This document shows positions 42,953 to 50,921 of a DNA stretch of 64,000 bases, in pieces. Every line of letters begins with the position of its first letter. The stretch's first letter is position 1. Source of the stretch: a virus. A program made the translations under genes and the position numbers. The notes beneath the pieces were generated by a model that did not search any database, was not told where the DNA came from, and saw only the letters and a program-made list of their open reading frames with translations. The DNA is taken from positions 1 through 64,000 of IMG/VR virus record IMGVR_UViG_3300032323_003835; one strand, written 5' to 3'.

Positions 42953-43681
42953 CTATTCGGTGAATATTCCTTTCTTAATCATCTTATCTAAGATGTTAGC
43001 ACAAGCTATATCCAAAGCTTTCTTTGTCGATGTGCTGATTGTTGATTGATTAAACTTTATTGGATCAAGTGCTGCATCAGAAACCAGTGTTAATTCTCTA
43101 GTTGTTTTGGATTCACCTAAACCAGAAGCTGCTATAATTGCTCCAGTTTCTGCGTTAGTAAATCTAACTTGAAGTCCCAATCTAGTTACCAAATTATCTT
43201 TAATTCCGTCTTTCAAGCTGATCGACTCATCTTCGGATACTGAATAATCATAAACCTCGATTTCAACGAAATAATGGGCTAATTTAATTTTCCCTCTTCC
43301 GTCTATTTTATTTTCTGATATACCAGCCTGAGATGCTTGGAACTGCTTTACCATTCTGTTCTTAATCTCTGTCTTATCTTCAGTAAACTCAAATCTATTT
43401 AGATTGTCTAGGTATTCCAATACTATATTAGCAACACCAAGGCCTACTCTCTTTTCTTTCAATTCTGGATATGCCTCATAGGTCTCATCATTAATACCGC
43501 ACTTTAAAATTTGGATATTTTTCTTTGGACCATCGTAATCAAGATAGGCTGAAATATCTTTCTTCTTTTCAAAATCCGCTTTAAAATCCTCGGTTTTTGT
43601 TTTACCTATCGTTTGTGCATCTACGGATGTTGCCAATCCGATAGATAAAAACGTTACTGCAATAAGTTTAAGTAGATTCAT
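42953..43681 (-). CDS. csgG: CsgG-like secretion-pore protein
   Basis: 242 residues. Signal peptide of about 22 residues ending VDAQ, so not a lipoprotein (no Cys) unlike classical CsgG. The middle (VGLGVANIVLEYL, FEFTEDKTEIKNRMVKQF) and the late TNAETGAIIAASG and KALDIACANIL fit the CsgG domain. CsgG forms a nine-fold outer-membrane channel for curli. Phage CsgG/CsgF pairs are known, and here it stands near beta-barrels and holins. Confidence 0.65.
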   Translation of the reverse strand: MNLLKLIAVTFLSIGLATSVDAQTIGKTKTEDFKADFEKKKDISAYLDYDGPKKNIQILKCGINDETYEAYPELKEKRVGLGVANIVLEYLDNLNRFEFTEDKTEIKNRMVKQFQASQAGISENKIDGRGKIKLAHYFVEIEVYDYSVSEDESISLKDGIKDNLVTRLGLQVRFTNAETGAIIAASGLGESKTTRELTLVSDAALDPIKFNQSTISTSTKKALDIACANILDKMIKKGIFTE

Positions 43682-43691
43682 CTTCTTTTAA

Positions 43692-43925
43692 TTATTTTTT
43701 AATCTCTGTTGGTTCGTACCAGATATTTTCGGGATTGTCTTTCCAGTTTCCGTCTATTTTTCTAGTAACTCTACTCGTGATATCTCTTGTTCTTTCTTCA
43801 TCTCCAGAAAACTGAAGATAAACAAAAAACAATTGCAATGATAATGCGGTGCATATCCAAAATCCTACAAGGACGAAATATACTCCTAATGCTTTTTCTG
43901 CTGCTTTTTCTAAAAACTTTTTCAT
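43692..43925 (-). CDS. Small membrane protein, 77 aa
   Basis: MKKFLEKAAEKAL then a hydrophobic helix (LGVYFVLVGFWICTALSLQLFFV in two parts) and a soluble charged tail. Divided from the next operon by a strong terminator. Lysis or assembly partner is possible. Confidence 0.55.
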   Translation of the reverse strand: MKKFLEKAAEKALGVYFVLVGFWICTALSLQLFFVYLQFSGDEERTRDITSRVTRKIDGNWKDNPENIWYEPTEIKK

Positions 43926-43948
43926 GGGGGTTGTCGTGTTTTATATTT

Positions 43949-43974
43949 AAAAGAGCGGGATGCCCCGCTCTTTT
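43949..43974 (-). terminator. Strong terminator
   Basis: Perfect 11-bp stem AAAAGAGCGGG/CCCGCTCTTTT with loop of 4 nt, T-rich on both sides, so it may act in both directions. It follows the 43982 gene and ends the operon that starts at 45346. Confidence 0.85.
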
Positions 43975-43981
43975 TTGTGAT

Positions 43982-44233
43982 TTATTCGGTTTCTTCTTCG
44001 GATTTTGTTTTTCCCTTTCCGAAGATTTTACCAGCTTCTGCGATACCAAATGATCCTAAAGTAATTATTACGAACGAATTAAAGATGGTATCACTAATCT
44101 CTAATGTTTTTCCTAAAATACCTGTTATAATATCAGCTCCTGCGAATACTGCCATAACAGCAAACGATGCGAATCCAACGATTGATTTTTCGTTATAATC
44201 GTTTTTGTCTTTAAAAATGTCTTTGAATGCCAT
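43982..44233 (-). CDS. Holin-like two-span membrane protein, 83 aa
   Basis: Two hydrophobic helices (about 19-40 and 49-66) and a Lys/Glu-rich soluble tail (KGKTKSEEETE). Size and layout match class II holins. Situated in a small operon with other membrane proteins. Hydrophobicity pattern is the only evidence. Confidence 0.5.
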   Translation of the reverse strand: MAFKDIFKDKNDYNEKSIVGFASFAVMAVFAGADIITGILGKTLEISDTIFNSFVIITLGSFGIAEAGKIFGKGKTKSEEETE

Positions 44234-44263
44234 GATAAATTTATTTTATATTGTTGTAGCGGG

Positions 44264-44833
44264 TTATCCCTCTAAGTCATCTTTTAATAATCCACATTTT
44301 TGACACTCAAGTTCCCCGTCATTATCAGAATCGCCCCATACGTGTTCACATTGTCTGTGAGACTCATATTCAAGCTTTTCCATTTCCTGCTCGTGCTCTT
44401 GTGCATCTTTAGCTAGTTCAAATTTTTGCTGATTTTCTATAATCGATAATTCTCTAGCAGCTTGTGCTCCTGCAACGAATGCATCAGGAATAAGAGGAGT
44501 AACTGGCTTGTTAGTTTCTTTCATGTCATTGGTGTGTGATAGAGTAACTCCATCTTCTTCATCCATCTTCTGTACAAGCATTTTATCTTTGTCTGTATCA
44601 GAGAACCAATAATCAATAATTTTACCATAAGAGCCAATAAATGCCCCTAATAATAGAAGAAGTAATTCTTTCCATTCTCCTGCTATTTCGGTTCCAACTC
44701 CTATAGCGGCAAACATACCTGCTATAATTAGCATGAAACCTCCTAATACTAATGCAGTGATGTACCATCTGCGTGTCATCATTGAATTCAGTAGATCTTT
44801 AAATCCACTTGGTTGTTGATTTTTTCCTGTCAT
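44264..44833 (-). CDS. Two-span membrane protein with zinc-ribbon tail, 189 aa
   Basis: Two hydrophobic helices (residues about 26-46 and 55-72), then a long charged cytoplasmic part and a C-terminal CEHVWGDSDNDGELECQKC zinc ribbon (two CxxH/C type pairs). Could be a holin or membrane anchor for another complex. Confidence 0.6.
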   Translation of the reverse strand: MTGKNQQPSGFKDLLNSMMTRRWYITALVLGGFMLIIAGMFAAIGVGTEIAGEWKELLLLLLGAFIGSYGKIIDYWFSDTDKDKMLVQKMDEEDGVTLSHTNDMKETNKPVTPLIPDAFVAGAQAARELSIIENQQKFELAKDAQEHEQEMEKLEYESHRQCEHVWGDSDNDGELECQKCGLLKDDLEG

Positions 44834-44864
44834 TTTATTTAATTTTTTTGTTGGTGGATATCCT

Positions 44865-45020
44865 TTATCTTTCCCAATTCCACCCTTTTTTTCTACCTCT
44901 TATTAATAAATAACTGCTACCTCCAATAAACGTTGATAAAAACATTAATGGAGAATTAAATACAAACATAGCTACCATACATAATATGATTACTGCTATA
45001 AAGCTTAATCCTTGTTCCAT
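44865..45020 (-). CDS. Small membrane protein, 51 aa
   Basis: ATG at 45020 to TAA at 44865. It reads MEQGLSFIAVIILCMVAMFV, then a second hydrophobic stretch and ends RKKGWNWER. Upstream gene stop and its ATG are 2 nt apart (TGGTAATCATG), so it is coupled. Typical of phage holin or antiholin clusters; too short to assign. Confidence 0.6.
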   Translation of the reverse strand: MEQGLSFIAVIILCMVAMFVFNSPLMFLSTFIGGSSYLLIRGRKKGWNWER

Positions 45021-45022
45021 GA

Positions 45023-45346
45023 TTACCACTTAGGTGCTTCTTCCTTAAACTCGTCACCTTCTTTTTTCTTAACCTTCGGTGCAGGTTCAGCAGGCTTTGA
45101 AGCTGCTGCTCCTCCATTACCTCCGCCTTGTACAATTACAGTTTTACCTGCAGATTGTTGTTGCTGGTTAGAATTTGTGATGTTAATAACGGGTGCTGGT
45201 GCTGCTGCGGGTGCTGCTTCTTGATCTCCGCCGCCCATTAGAGTAGTTAGAAATACTCCTCCTGCTGTTACGACTGTACCTAGTACGCCTACGATTGTCT
45301 TTTTTAAACCTGACCAGGTTCCTTCGTTTTGTGTTTCCTCGCTCAT
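45023..45346 (-). CDS. Membrane protein, 107 aa
   Basis: N-terminal MSEETQNEGTWSGLKK then one strong hydrophobic segment (VGVLGTVVTAGGVFLTTLMGG), an Ala/Pro linker (AAPAAAPAPV), and a Gln-rich and Lys/Glu-rich tail. First gene of the small-membrane-protein operon, driven by the leader at 45347-45513. Confidence 0.55.
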   Translation of the reverse strand: MSEETQNEGTWSGLKKTIVGVLGTVVTAGGVFLTTLMGGGDQEAAPAAAPAPVINITNSNQQQQSAGKTVIVQGGGNGGAAASKPAEPAPKVKKKEGDEFKEEAPKW

Positions 45347-45513
45347 TTTGTTTTTTATATTCGTGTTTTAATGGCTTAGAAAAAATCCCGGATCAGGTAT
45401 CTACTTTTACTTAACGTTCATAGATGCGATGCATCTAGGAATATACTGAAAAGGTTGTATGAAAGATATTGCTTCTTTCAAACTGAATGAGGATTTTTTC
45501 AAGATTATATATC
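45347..45513 (-). promoter_or_regulatory. Leader A: GATATATAA plus structured 5' leader
   Basis: GATATATAA (45513-45505) is followed by CTTGAAAAAATCCTCATTC, a hairpin GAAAGA/TCTTTC (45480-45462), a perfect TAGATGC-ATC-GCATCTA (45436-45420), and a final GATCCGGGATTTTTTC about 50 nt from the ATG at 45346. The first and last parts repeat in leader B (53068-53236). This is a ~160-nt leader, far longer than the other genes here have. Confidence 0.65.
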
Positions 45514-45517
45514 TTTT

Positions 45518-46972
45518 TTATAACATGATTCTGGATCCAATCATGAAATTATGTAAAATTTTTACCCCTGGCTGGGTCGATCCTGAAAATCTATAATTTA
45601 GATTAAGCCCGAATCTGCCAGTTAATTTATAGTCATACGAAAATCCACTCATAAATCCAAACTGTCTATTAACCAATGTTTGATTTGTGTTTGGATTCCA
45701 TGATATAGGAGAACTTGTTATAAAAATTTGTGGGGATATAGCTACTTTCTTATTTACTTGATAGACCTTTGTCCAGAATCCTATGGAAGATACTGAAGCA
45801 GAATAGCTATATCGATTGCCGTCTTTCAGCAATAAACTAACAAGTCCAACATTGTAACCATATGTTCCTATCTTAGGATCTGGTTTAATGAACGTATAAC
45901 CCTGCATAATCATGATATTTCCCTGCAGGTAAGCAATAGTCGTGGAATATGAATTTATGTTCTTTAACTTACCCTTTTCGAAGTTCATTTTGGTGTATCC
46001 CCCGTTTAATGCAAATTGGTCGAAAGTTGTCCATATCATAGATGTTAATCCCCAGCTTTCTGTTCCGGTCATAGAAGATTTGCTTATCCCAGTTGAGATC
46101 ATAGCAGAATACCTGCCATCATTTCCTTGAGTTACTGCTAAATCCGATGCGACTAGAGTAGGGTTGCTGACCGATTGTTTTTTCTTTTTCTCCTCTTCCT
46201 TCTTTTTCTTCTCTTCTTCTTTTTTCTTCTCTTCTTCTTTTTTATTTTCTTCTTTTTTCTTTTCCTCAGATTTACTCTCTTCTTTCTTTTCTTCTGATTT
46301 AGATTCAGATTTACTCTCTTCTTTCTTCTCTTCTGTCTTGGACTCAGATTTAGATTCCGATTTAGATTCCGATTTGGTTTCTGATTTTTGCTCGCTAGAG
46401 GATCCGCTACTTTTACTTTCCCCGCTAGAAGAAGATGAAGAAGATCCACCGCTAGAAGATGATCCACTAGAACTAGATCCCCCAGAAGAAGCTGAAGATC
46501 CCGCAGATGATCCTGCTGATGTCGAAGCAGAAGAAGATGCGGAAGAACTTGCAGCACTACTTGCTGATGATGATGCAGCAGATGATGCTGAACTACTTGC
46601 AGCAGATGATGCAGCACTACTAGCTGCAGCAGAGGCGGCGGAAGAAGCAGCAGCAGAAGCAGCAGCAGAAGCTGCTTGTGCAACAGTCTGCTGAACCGTC
46701 TGGGTAACGACAGTACTTACAGGACAAGGTCTTGTACCATAGTCTTTATAAACAGCATCCAGCCAAGCCTGAACAGTACCATTATTTACTTCTGCGTTGC
46801 TAAATGTTCTTATTTGATTGTAGAAAGCTATTACTACCATTCCGTTTGGCATGGGGGTAGATACAACAACTTTAAGTTCCCCCGAACATTTATCCACGTA
46901 AGTTTGTGTGAATGTTTGTGCATCCACTTTAAATGCTATAGCCAACAAAAAAAGAATTAGTAATTTCTTCAT
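45518..46972 (-). CDS. Outer-membrane beta-barrel with Ser/Ala and Lys/Glu low-complexity middle
   Basis: 484 residues. Signal peptide (KLLILFLLAIAFKVDAQ). A small N-terminal region (VDKCSGELKVVV). Residues about 90-190 are Ala/Ser/Gly-rich (SSAASSAASSS type), 190-285 are a Ser/Lys/Glu repeat (KSESKSEEKKEE). From about 290 to 484 lie amphipathic strands (SVSSIGFWTKVYQV, FGLNLNYRFSG) ending GSRIML, typical of an outer-membrane beta-barrel. The long flexible middle would span or leave the membrane. Confidence 0.7.
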   Translation of the reverse strand: MKKLLILFLLAIAFKVDAQTFTQTYVDKCSGELKVVVSTPMPNGMVVIAFYNQIRTFSNAEVNNGTVQAWLDAVYKDYGTRPCPVSTVVTQTVQQTVAQAASAAASAAASSAASAAASSAASSAASSSASSAASSSASSAASSSASSSASTSAGSSAGSSASSGGSSSSGSSSSGGSSSSSSSGESKSSGSSSEQKSETKSESKSESKSESKTEEKKEESKSESKSEEKKEESKSEEKKKEENKKEEEKKKEEEKKKKEEEKKKKQSVSNPTLVASDLAVTQGNDGRYSAMISTGISKSSMTGTESWGLTSMIWTTFDQFALNGGYTKMNFEKGKLKNINSYSTTIAYLQGNIMIMQGYTFIKPDPKIGTYGYNVGLVSLLLKDGNRYSYSASVSSIGFWTKVYQVNKKVAISPQIFITSSPISWNPNTNQTLVNRQFGFMSGFSYDYKLTGRFGLNLNYRFSGSTQPGVKILHNFMIGSRIML

Positions 46973-47002
46973 CTACAATTTTCTAAAAGGTCTTATTTTT
47001 AA

Positions 47003-47377
47003 TTACAGCTTATTAAAATCTGTAATTCCTAATAGATTATTGTTAGAATCATAAAGTCCAATTCTGTAAGCAGATGATGGAAGTGCTGATGTGTAAACCT
47101 TTAAAAGATTATCACCTGCCTTTACATTAACTTGCTCCTTTGATACTACCTTATTAGAAATGTCCATAATTTTAATGGTTACACTTCCTGCATTTTCTAA
47201 TTTAACATTCATTGCAACCTCATTAGTTACAAATGCGGACTGCAATTTAATTCCAACATTACTTGATATGCTAAGCTCTGGTTTGATCTGCTCATGCACA
47301 CTTGGATAGATGTCATCTTTAGTACATCCTGCTACAAAGAATGCCATTCCGAAAGATACGATTAATACTTTTTTCAT
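47003..47377 (-). CDS. Lipoprotein, 124 aa
   Basis: Signal AFFVAGCTKDD with lipobox and Cys18. Mature part carries a beta domain (VTIKIMDISNKVV, LKVYTSALPSSAYRIGLYD). Followed 8 nt away by a similar lipoprotein. Probably anchored in the outer membrane. Confidence 0.7.
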   Translation of the reverse strand: MKKVLIVSFGMAFFVAGCTKDDIYPSVHEQIKPELSISSNVGIKLQSAFVTNEVAMNVKLENAGSVTIKIMDISNKVVSKEQVNVKAGDNLLKVYTSALPSSAYRIGLYDSNNNLLGITDFNKL

Positions 47378-47385
47378 TTTTTTTA

Positions 47386-47730
47386 TTATTTTATTATTAC
47401 GGTCGTTTTTGCTATTTCTTTCTTGAGGGAATCCTCTAATAATAGATATAGGTATTTCGATTGTATTGAGTTTGTGTATATTTTTTTTACAACTTCACCT
47501 GCACTACTTGTGAATCTTTCTCTACTGATTACCTGATTTGTTTCTTTGTCAATTAGTGTAAGTGTATACACACCATCGAAAGGTACATTAAAATAGATAG
47601 ATTGGCCATTAGTTACGGAGCTTTCCTTAACACTGAATATGTCGTCTTTAGCTAATACATCAGGCAGTGGTAGTTCTGGTTTAGTACATCCAGCTAATAA
47701 AATCAACGATATCAAGATTATTTTTTTCAT
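47386..47730 (-). CDS. Lipoprotein, 114 aa
   Basis: Signal SLILLAGCTKPE with a lipobox at Cys15. Beta domain (VYTLTLIDKETNQVISRERF) resembling the previous one; likely a duplicate. It overlaps the barrel gene by one base. Confidence 0.7.
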   Translation of the reverse strand: MKKIILISLILLAGCTKPELPLPDVLAKDDIFSVKESSVTNGQSIYFNVPFDGVYTLTLIDKETNQVISRERFTSSAGEVVKKIYTNSIQSKYLYLLLEDSLKKEIAKTTVIIK

Positions 47731-48623
47731 TAGAATTTAAAATTAGTTCCTATCATAAACATTATTGGGTTACTCTTTTTATATCCAACAGATTCACTTA
47801 GTTTATCCCAGGTTGTGTTATATCTGATATTGGTGTTTAGTATAAACCTTTTAGTTATTTTCCAATCGATAGATGTACCATAGTATAAGTCTAGATTAAA
47901 ATCATCCAGATACCCTAAATCAGATTCGGTTCCATCTTTAAAAACTTTATACACATCACTCATTGCAAATATTTGAGGCGATATGTTTACCCTCTTCGTT
48001 TCGAATGTATATGTGTACATCGCCATACCTCTATATGTCATTTCGCTCGATGGAGGTATTTGTGGATAAATTAAATCCAAAAAATTGCCATCAACATCTA
48101 CTGTATATTTTCCTTCCCATTCACCTGGATAACTTCCCCAGAATGATTTAGATGCAATTAAGCTATAACCGAACGTTCCCCACTTCTTAGTTCGAAATAC
48201 ATCTATGAATGATAGTGTAATATCTTTTTGGAAGTTAAAATCCGTAGAGTAGAATGATTGTAAAGTCGTAGTCCTTTTCTGTGTGTTTTTACTAACACCA
48301 TAACCTACACCGTAATAATTCCATATTGGATTTATTGATGCTGCAAAAGTGTGTCCCCATTTTCCGTTTATAGATGATTTATGGTATCCTAGATTAAGAG
48401 TAGTTGATACTTGTTTTCCTATAATACCTACTGAAAGGTTCGAAGACGAAAGGACATCCTTTGAAAAATTAACATAAGATTGTAATATACCCACATCGTT
48501 CCAATCATCGCTTTCACCAAATAATTCTTTTGGAGACAGCTGTAATGTATCAGGTTTTTGTATTTGTGCATTTGATACAAATACAATTAAAAATAAAAAT
48601 ATGGTTAATACTATTTTTTTCAT
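47730..48623 (-). CDS. Outer-membrane beta-barrel, 297 aa
   Basis: Signal peptide ending VSNAQ. Strand alternation through the whole length (GHTFAASINPIWNYYGVGYGV, YRGMAMYTYTFETKRVNISPQI) ending MIGTNFKF, the final aromatic of outer-membrane barrels. Its barrel part resembles that of the Ser/Ala-rich gene (both have 'ISPQIF'), suggesting a shared origin. Confidence 0.7.
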   Translation of the reverse strand: MKKIVLTIFLFLIVFVSNAQIQKPDTLQLSPKELFGESDDWNDVGILQSYVNFSKDVLSSSNLSVGIIGKQVSTTLNLGYHKSSINGKWGHTFAASINPIWNYYGVGYGVSKNTQKRTTTLQSFYSTDFNFQKDITLSFIDVFRTKKWGTFGYSLIASKSFWGSYPGEWEGKYTVDVDGNFLDLIYPQIPPSSEMTYRGMAMYTYTFETKRVNISPQIFAMSDVYKVFKDGTESDLGYLDDFNLDLYYGTSIDWKITKRFILNTNIRYNTTWDKLSESVGYKKSNPIMFMIGTNFKF

Positions 48624-50920
48624 TAGTTTATTTTTACCTTTAATTGTGTTCCGTTCTTATTAACAGCATCTGTTGTTGATACTGATGTTAAACCTAATAT
48701 GTTATTAATTCCTATTAATGGAACGAATGTTATTTTATATTCGGTTTTGCTGTCTAATGTTGTTGATCCGTCTGTTATTAACGAGCCAAGCGTTACTGAA
48801 GATCCTCTATTAGCACCAAAATTGGTTGGATTACCCTTTGTTGTAAAATCAACTTTTTCAAAACTTAAAGCAGTATTATCATAGTTTAATTGAAATTGTG
48901 TTCCTACAACTTCCTGCTGAAGAGGATCTAAAGATATTGTTATTATAACTTTTCCTCCAACTATTTCCCCCATTAAATAAGCCTTTATCTCATTAGAAGT
49001 TGATGTACTCATAGTTTTTAAACTCATACTTCTAACAGAATTACCGGCAACAGTACTTACACTTTGTTGTGCAGAATGGGATAAATTTACATCACCAACC
49101 CATGTTATGTTTACATTATAAGTATTGTTAAGTGTTCCTGTATTCAAACTGAACGGAAATAGACTTCTGGTTGAATTAAATTGTGTGTTCCAATTAGATT
49201 TCGTTATTGCATCATAATCAGATTTACTATACAATTTCATCAAATAAGTTAATGCTGAAAACTGCGTAAGAGACTGTGCCCCAGTTAAGTGCTGTAATAG
49301 TCTATACGTATCAGCTTCGTTGAATATACCATTTCCGTCTACGTCTGCGTTCATAAACTGAATACCTGACGTAAATTCATTTCCGCTTTCATTACCAAAT
49401 AATCCGCCTAATGATAATTCTTTAAATGCCAAATAAACATCAGATACTGTTACAATACTATTGTATAAAGAGTTTAATTCTGTTTGATTAGAATAAGACA
49501 ATTCAATCCCGTGTTGTTTAAATATTGTATTTGGGGAAAATGAATAATCTGCTTTAAATGCATACCATCCGTCCTGTAATCTTATATTGCTTTGGAACGA
49601 ACTTGCAGCAACTTTACTAGCCAAATTAATATTTCCGGGTACTACCCATTGTTTCCACCATCCATTAAAATCCATTGGTGTAATTGGACCTTCGTAGATA
49701 TCAAATAACTTTACATATTTTACATTGTTTAAGTTAATACCAGTTCCACTAAATACTCTTTCATCAATTTGTAATCTATGCCCGTTTCTTGATTGTTCGT
49801 ACGGATTTATAAGCGACCATTCTACTTGACCCGGAACTATCGTTGCTCTGACTCCGTCGGATATCTTTGCTGTATCTAAATCGTTTGTAATATCAACTTT
49901 ACCCAATCCACTTATTGATCTTGATACATTAGTTGTTGTACCCCATACATTGTTTACATAAGTATTTGCTTTTGCTGAGAATTTAGTTTCATCTACATTA
50001 CTACCAAAATCAAAATTGAATCTTGCGGTAAGGACTTCTCCGTTTGAGTGAGTTACTGAATTGGTATAGAACTCTGTAAATGTTGCATCGTCAGGATTAG
50101 TCCAAGTTCCATATTCGATTACATACGGATTACTAAAGTTATTAGGTAAATCGTTCCATTGAGAACCATTCCATTTTGTTACTGCGTAATCTTCATTACC
50201 AGAATTGTTTGGTTCGCCCGGTGCCCAGTTATTATATTGTCCGGGTATGTTTCCGTTTGTTTGTCCATTATTTATTTTAATTAAAGTTCCTTTTTCAGGA
50301 CCAGCATCAATCACCCATCTGGCTTCACTTGCTTCATCAGTTAGTGCAAACCATATATTTGATTGAGGTACATTATTAAAAATAAAAGCATCTTCATCTG
50401 GTGAAGTGATTGTTACCAAATATCCTTTTTGACCTTTAAATGTTGTTAATTCAGCGGCAGCCCTTGCGTTTGTATAAGTTGCTCCGGTTGATATTGGTCT
50501 ATAAAAGTGTCCGTTTGTTCCATTATAAAAGAAACCCGTTGGATTTACAGTTGCCGCTACTGATAATGCAATATTACCTCTTACCGAACCTGTGTTTACT
50601 TTAAGAGATGTTAATGCCGTATTAATACTTGCCATTGTGCCGGTTACCACTAAACGGGTCTTATTACCTGCTAATGTAAAACCACTTGCTGCGGTTAGAC
50701 CTGTTGTTATGGTTAGGTTAAATGTTGTACCTGTTGGTGGATTAACTAAACTGATTGATGCTAATAGAGTTGATGTAGAAGTAAAACCACTTAATACGAA
50801 TCCACTAGCATCTTGTCCGGCAGTAGATGGTAAAAAAGATTTAGAGTCCGGAGCAGATACACTCTGTCCGAACCCTAAAAATGAAATTAGTAAAAAAAAT
50901 ATTACTAATAATTTCTTCAT
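48623..50920 (-). CDS. Secreted C-type lectin / dockerin-like / cohesin-like protein
   Basis: 765 residues. Signal peptide (LISFLGFGQ). Residues 132-271 form a C-type lectin-like domain with EPN (236-238) and WND (255-257), the Ca2+/mannose-type sugar-binding pair. Around 505-560 an EF-like dockerin repeat (MNADVDGNGIFNEADTYRLL). Residues about 645-765 match a cohesin (VVGTQFQLNYDNTALSFEKV). Dockerin and cohesin on one chain allow head-to-tail linking. Exported, surface location probable. Confidence 0.75.
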   Translation of the reverse strand: MKKLLVIFFLLISFLGFGQSVSAPDSKSFLPSTAGQDASGFVLSGFTSTSTLLASISLVNPPTGTTFNLTITTGLTAASGFTLAGNKTRLVVTGTMASINTALTSLKVNTGSVRGNIALSVAATVNPTGFFYNGTNGHFYRPISTGATYTNARAAAELTTFKGQKGYLVTITSPDEDAFIFNNVPQSNIWFALTDEASEARWVIDAGPEKGTLIKINNGQTNGNIPGQYNNWAPGEPNNSGNEDYAVTKWNGSQWNDLPNNFSNPYVIEYGTWTNPDDATFTEFYTNSVTHSNGEVLTARFNFDFGSNVDETKFSAKANTYVNNVWGTTTNVSRSISGLGKVDITNDLDTAKISDGVRATIVPGQVEWSLINPYEQSRNGHRLQIDERVFSGTGINLNNVKYVKLFDIYEGPITPMDFNGWWKQWVVPGNINLASKVAASSFQSNIRLQDGWYAFKADYSFSPNTIFKQHGIELSYSNQTELNSLYNSIVTVSDVYLAFKELSLGGLFGNESGNEFTSGIQFMNADVDGNGIFNEADTYRLLQHLTGAQSLTQFSALTYLMKLYSKSDYDAITKSNWNTQFNSTRSLFPFSLNTGTLNNTYNVNITWVGDVNLSHSAQQSVSTVAGNSVRSMSLKTMSTSTSNEIKAYLMGEIVGGKVIITISLDPLQQEVVGTQFQLNYDNTALSFEKVDFTTKGNPTNFGANRGSSVTLGSLITDGSTTLDSKTEYKITFVPLIGINNILGLTSVSTTDAVNKNGTQLKVKIN

Positions 50921-50921
50921 A

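Noticed and set aside
42953-43681. Complete curli system
   Set aside because: Only CsgG-like proteins are seen; no CsgA/B repeats, CsgE or CsgF were recognised.
46153-46694. Long frames on both strands inside the Ser/Ala-rich gene
   Set aside because: They mirror the low-complexity repeat in other frames and give only Leu/His/Arg or Ala/Asp runs.
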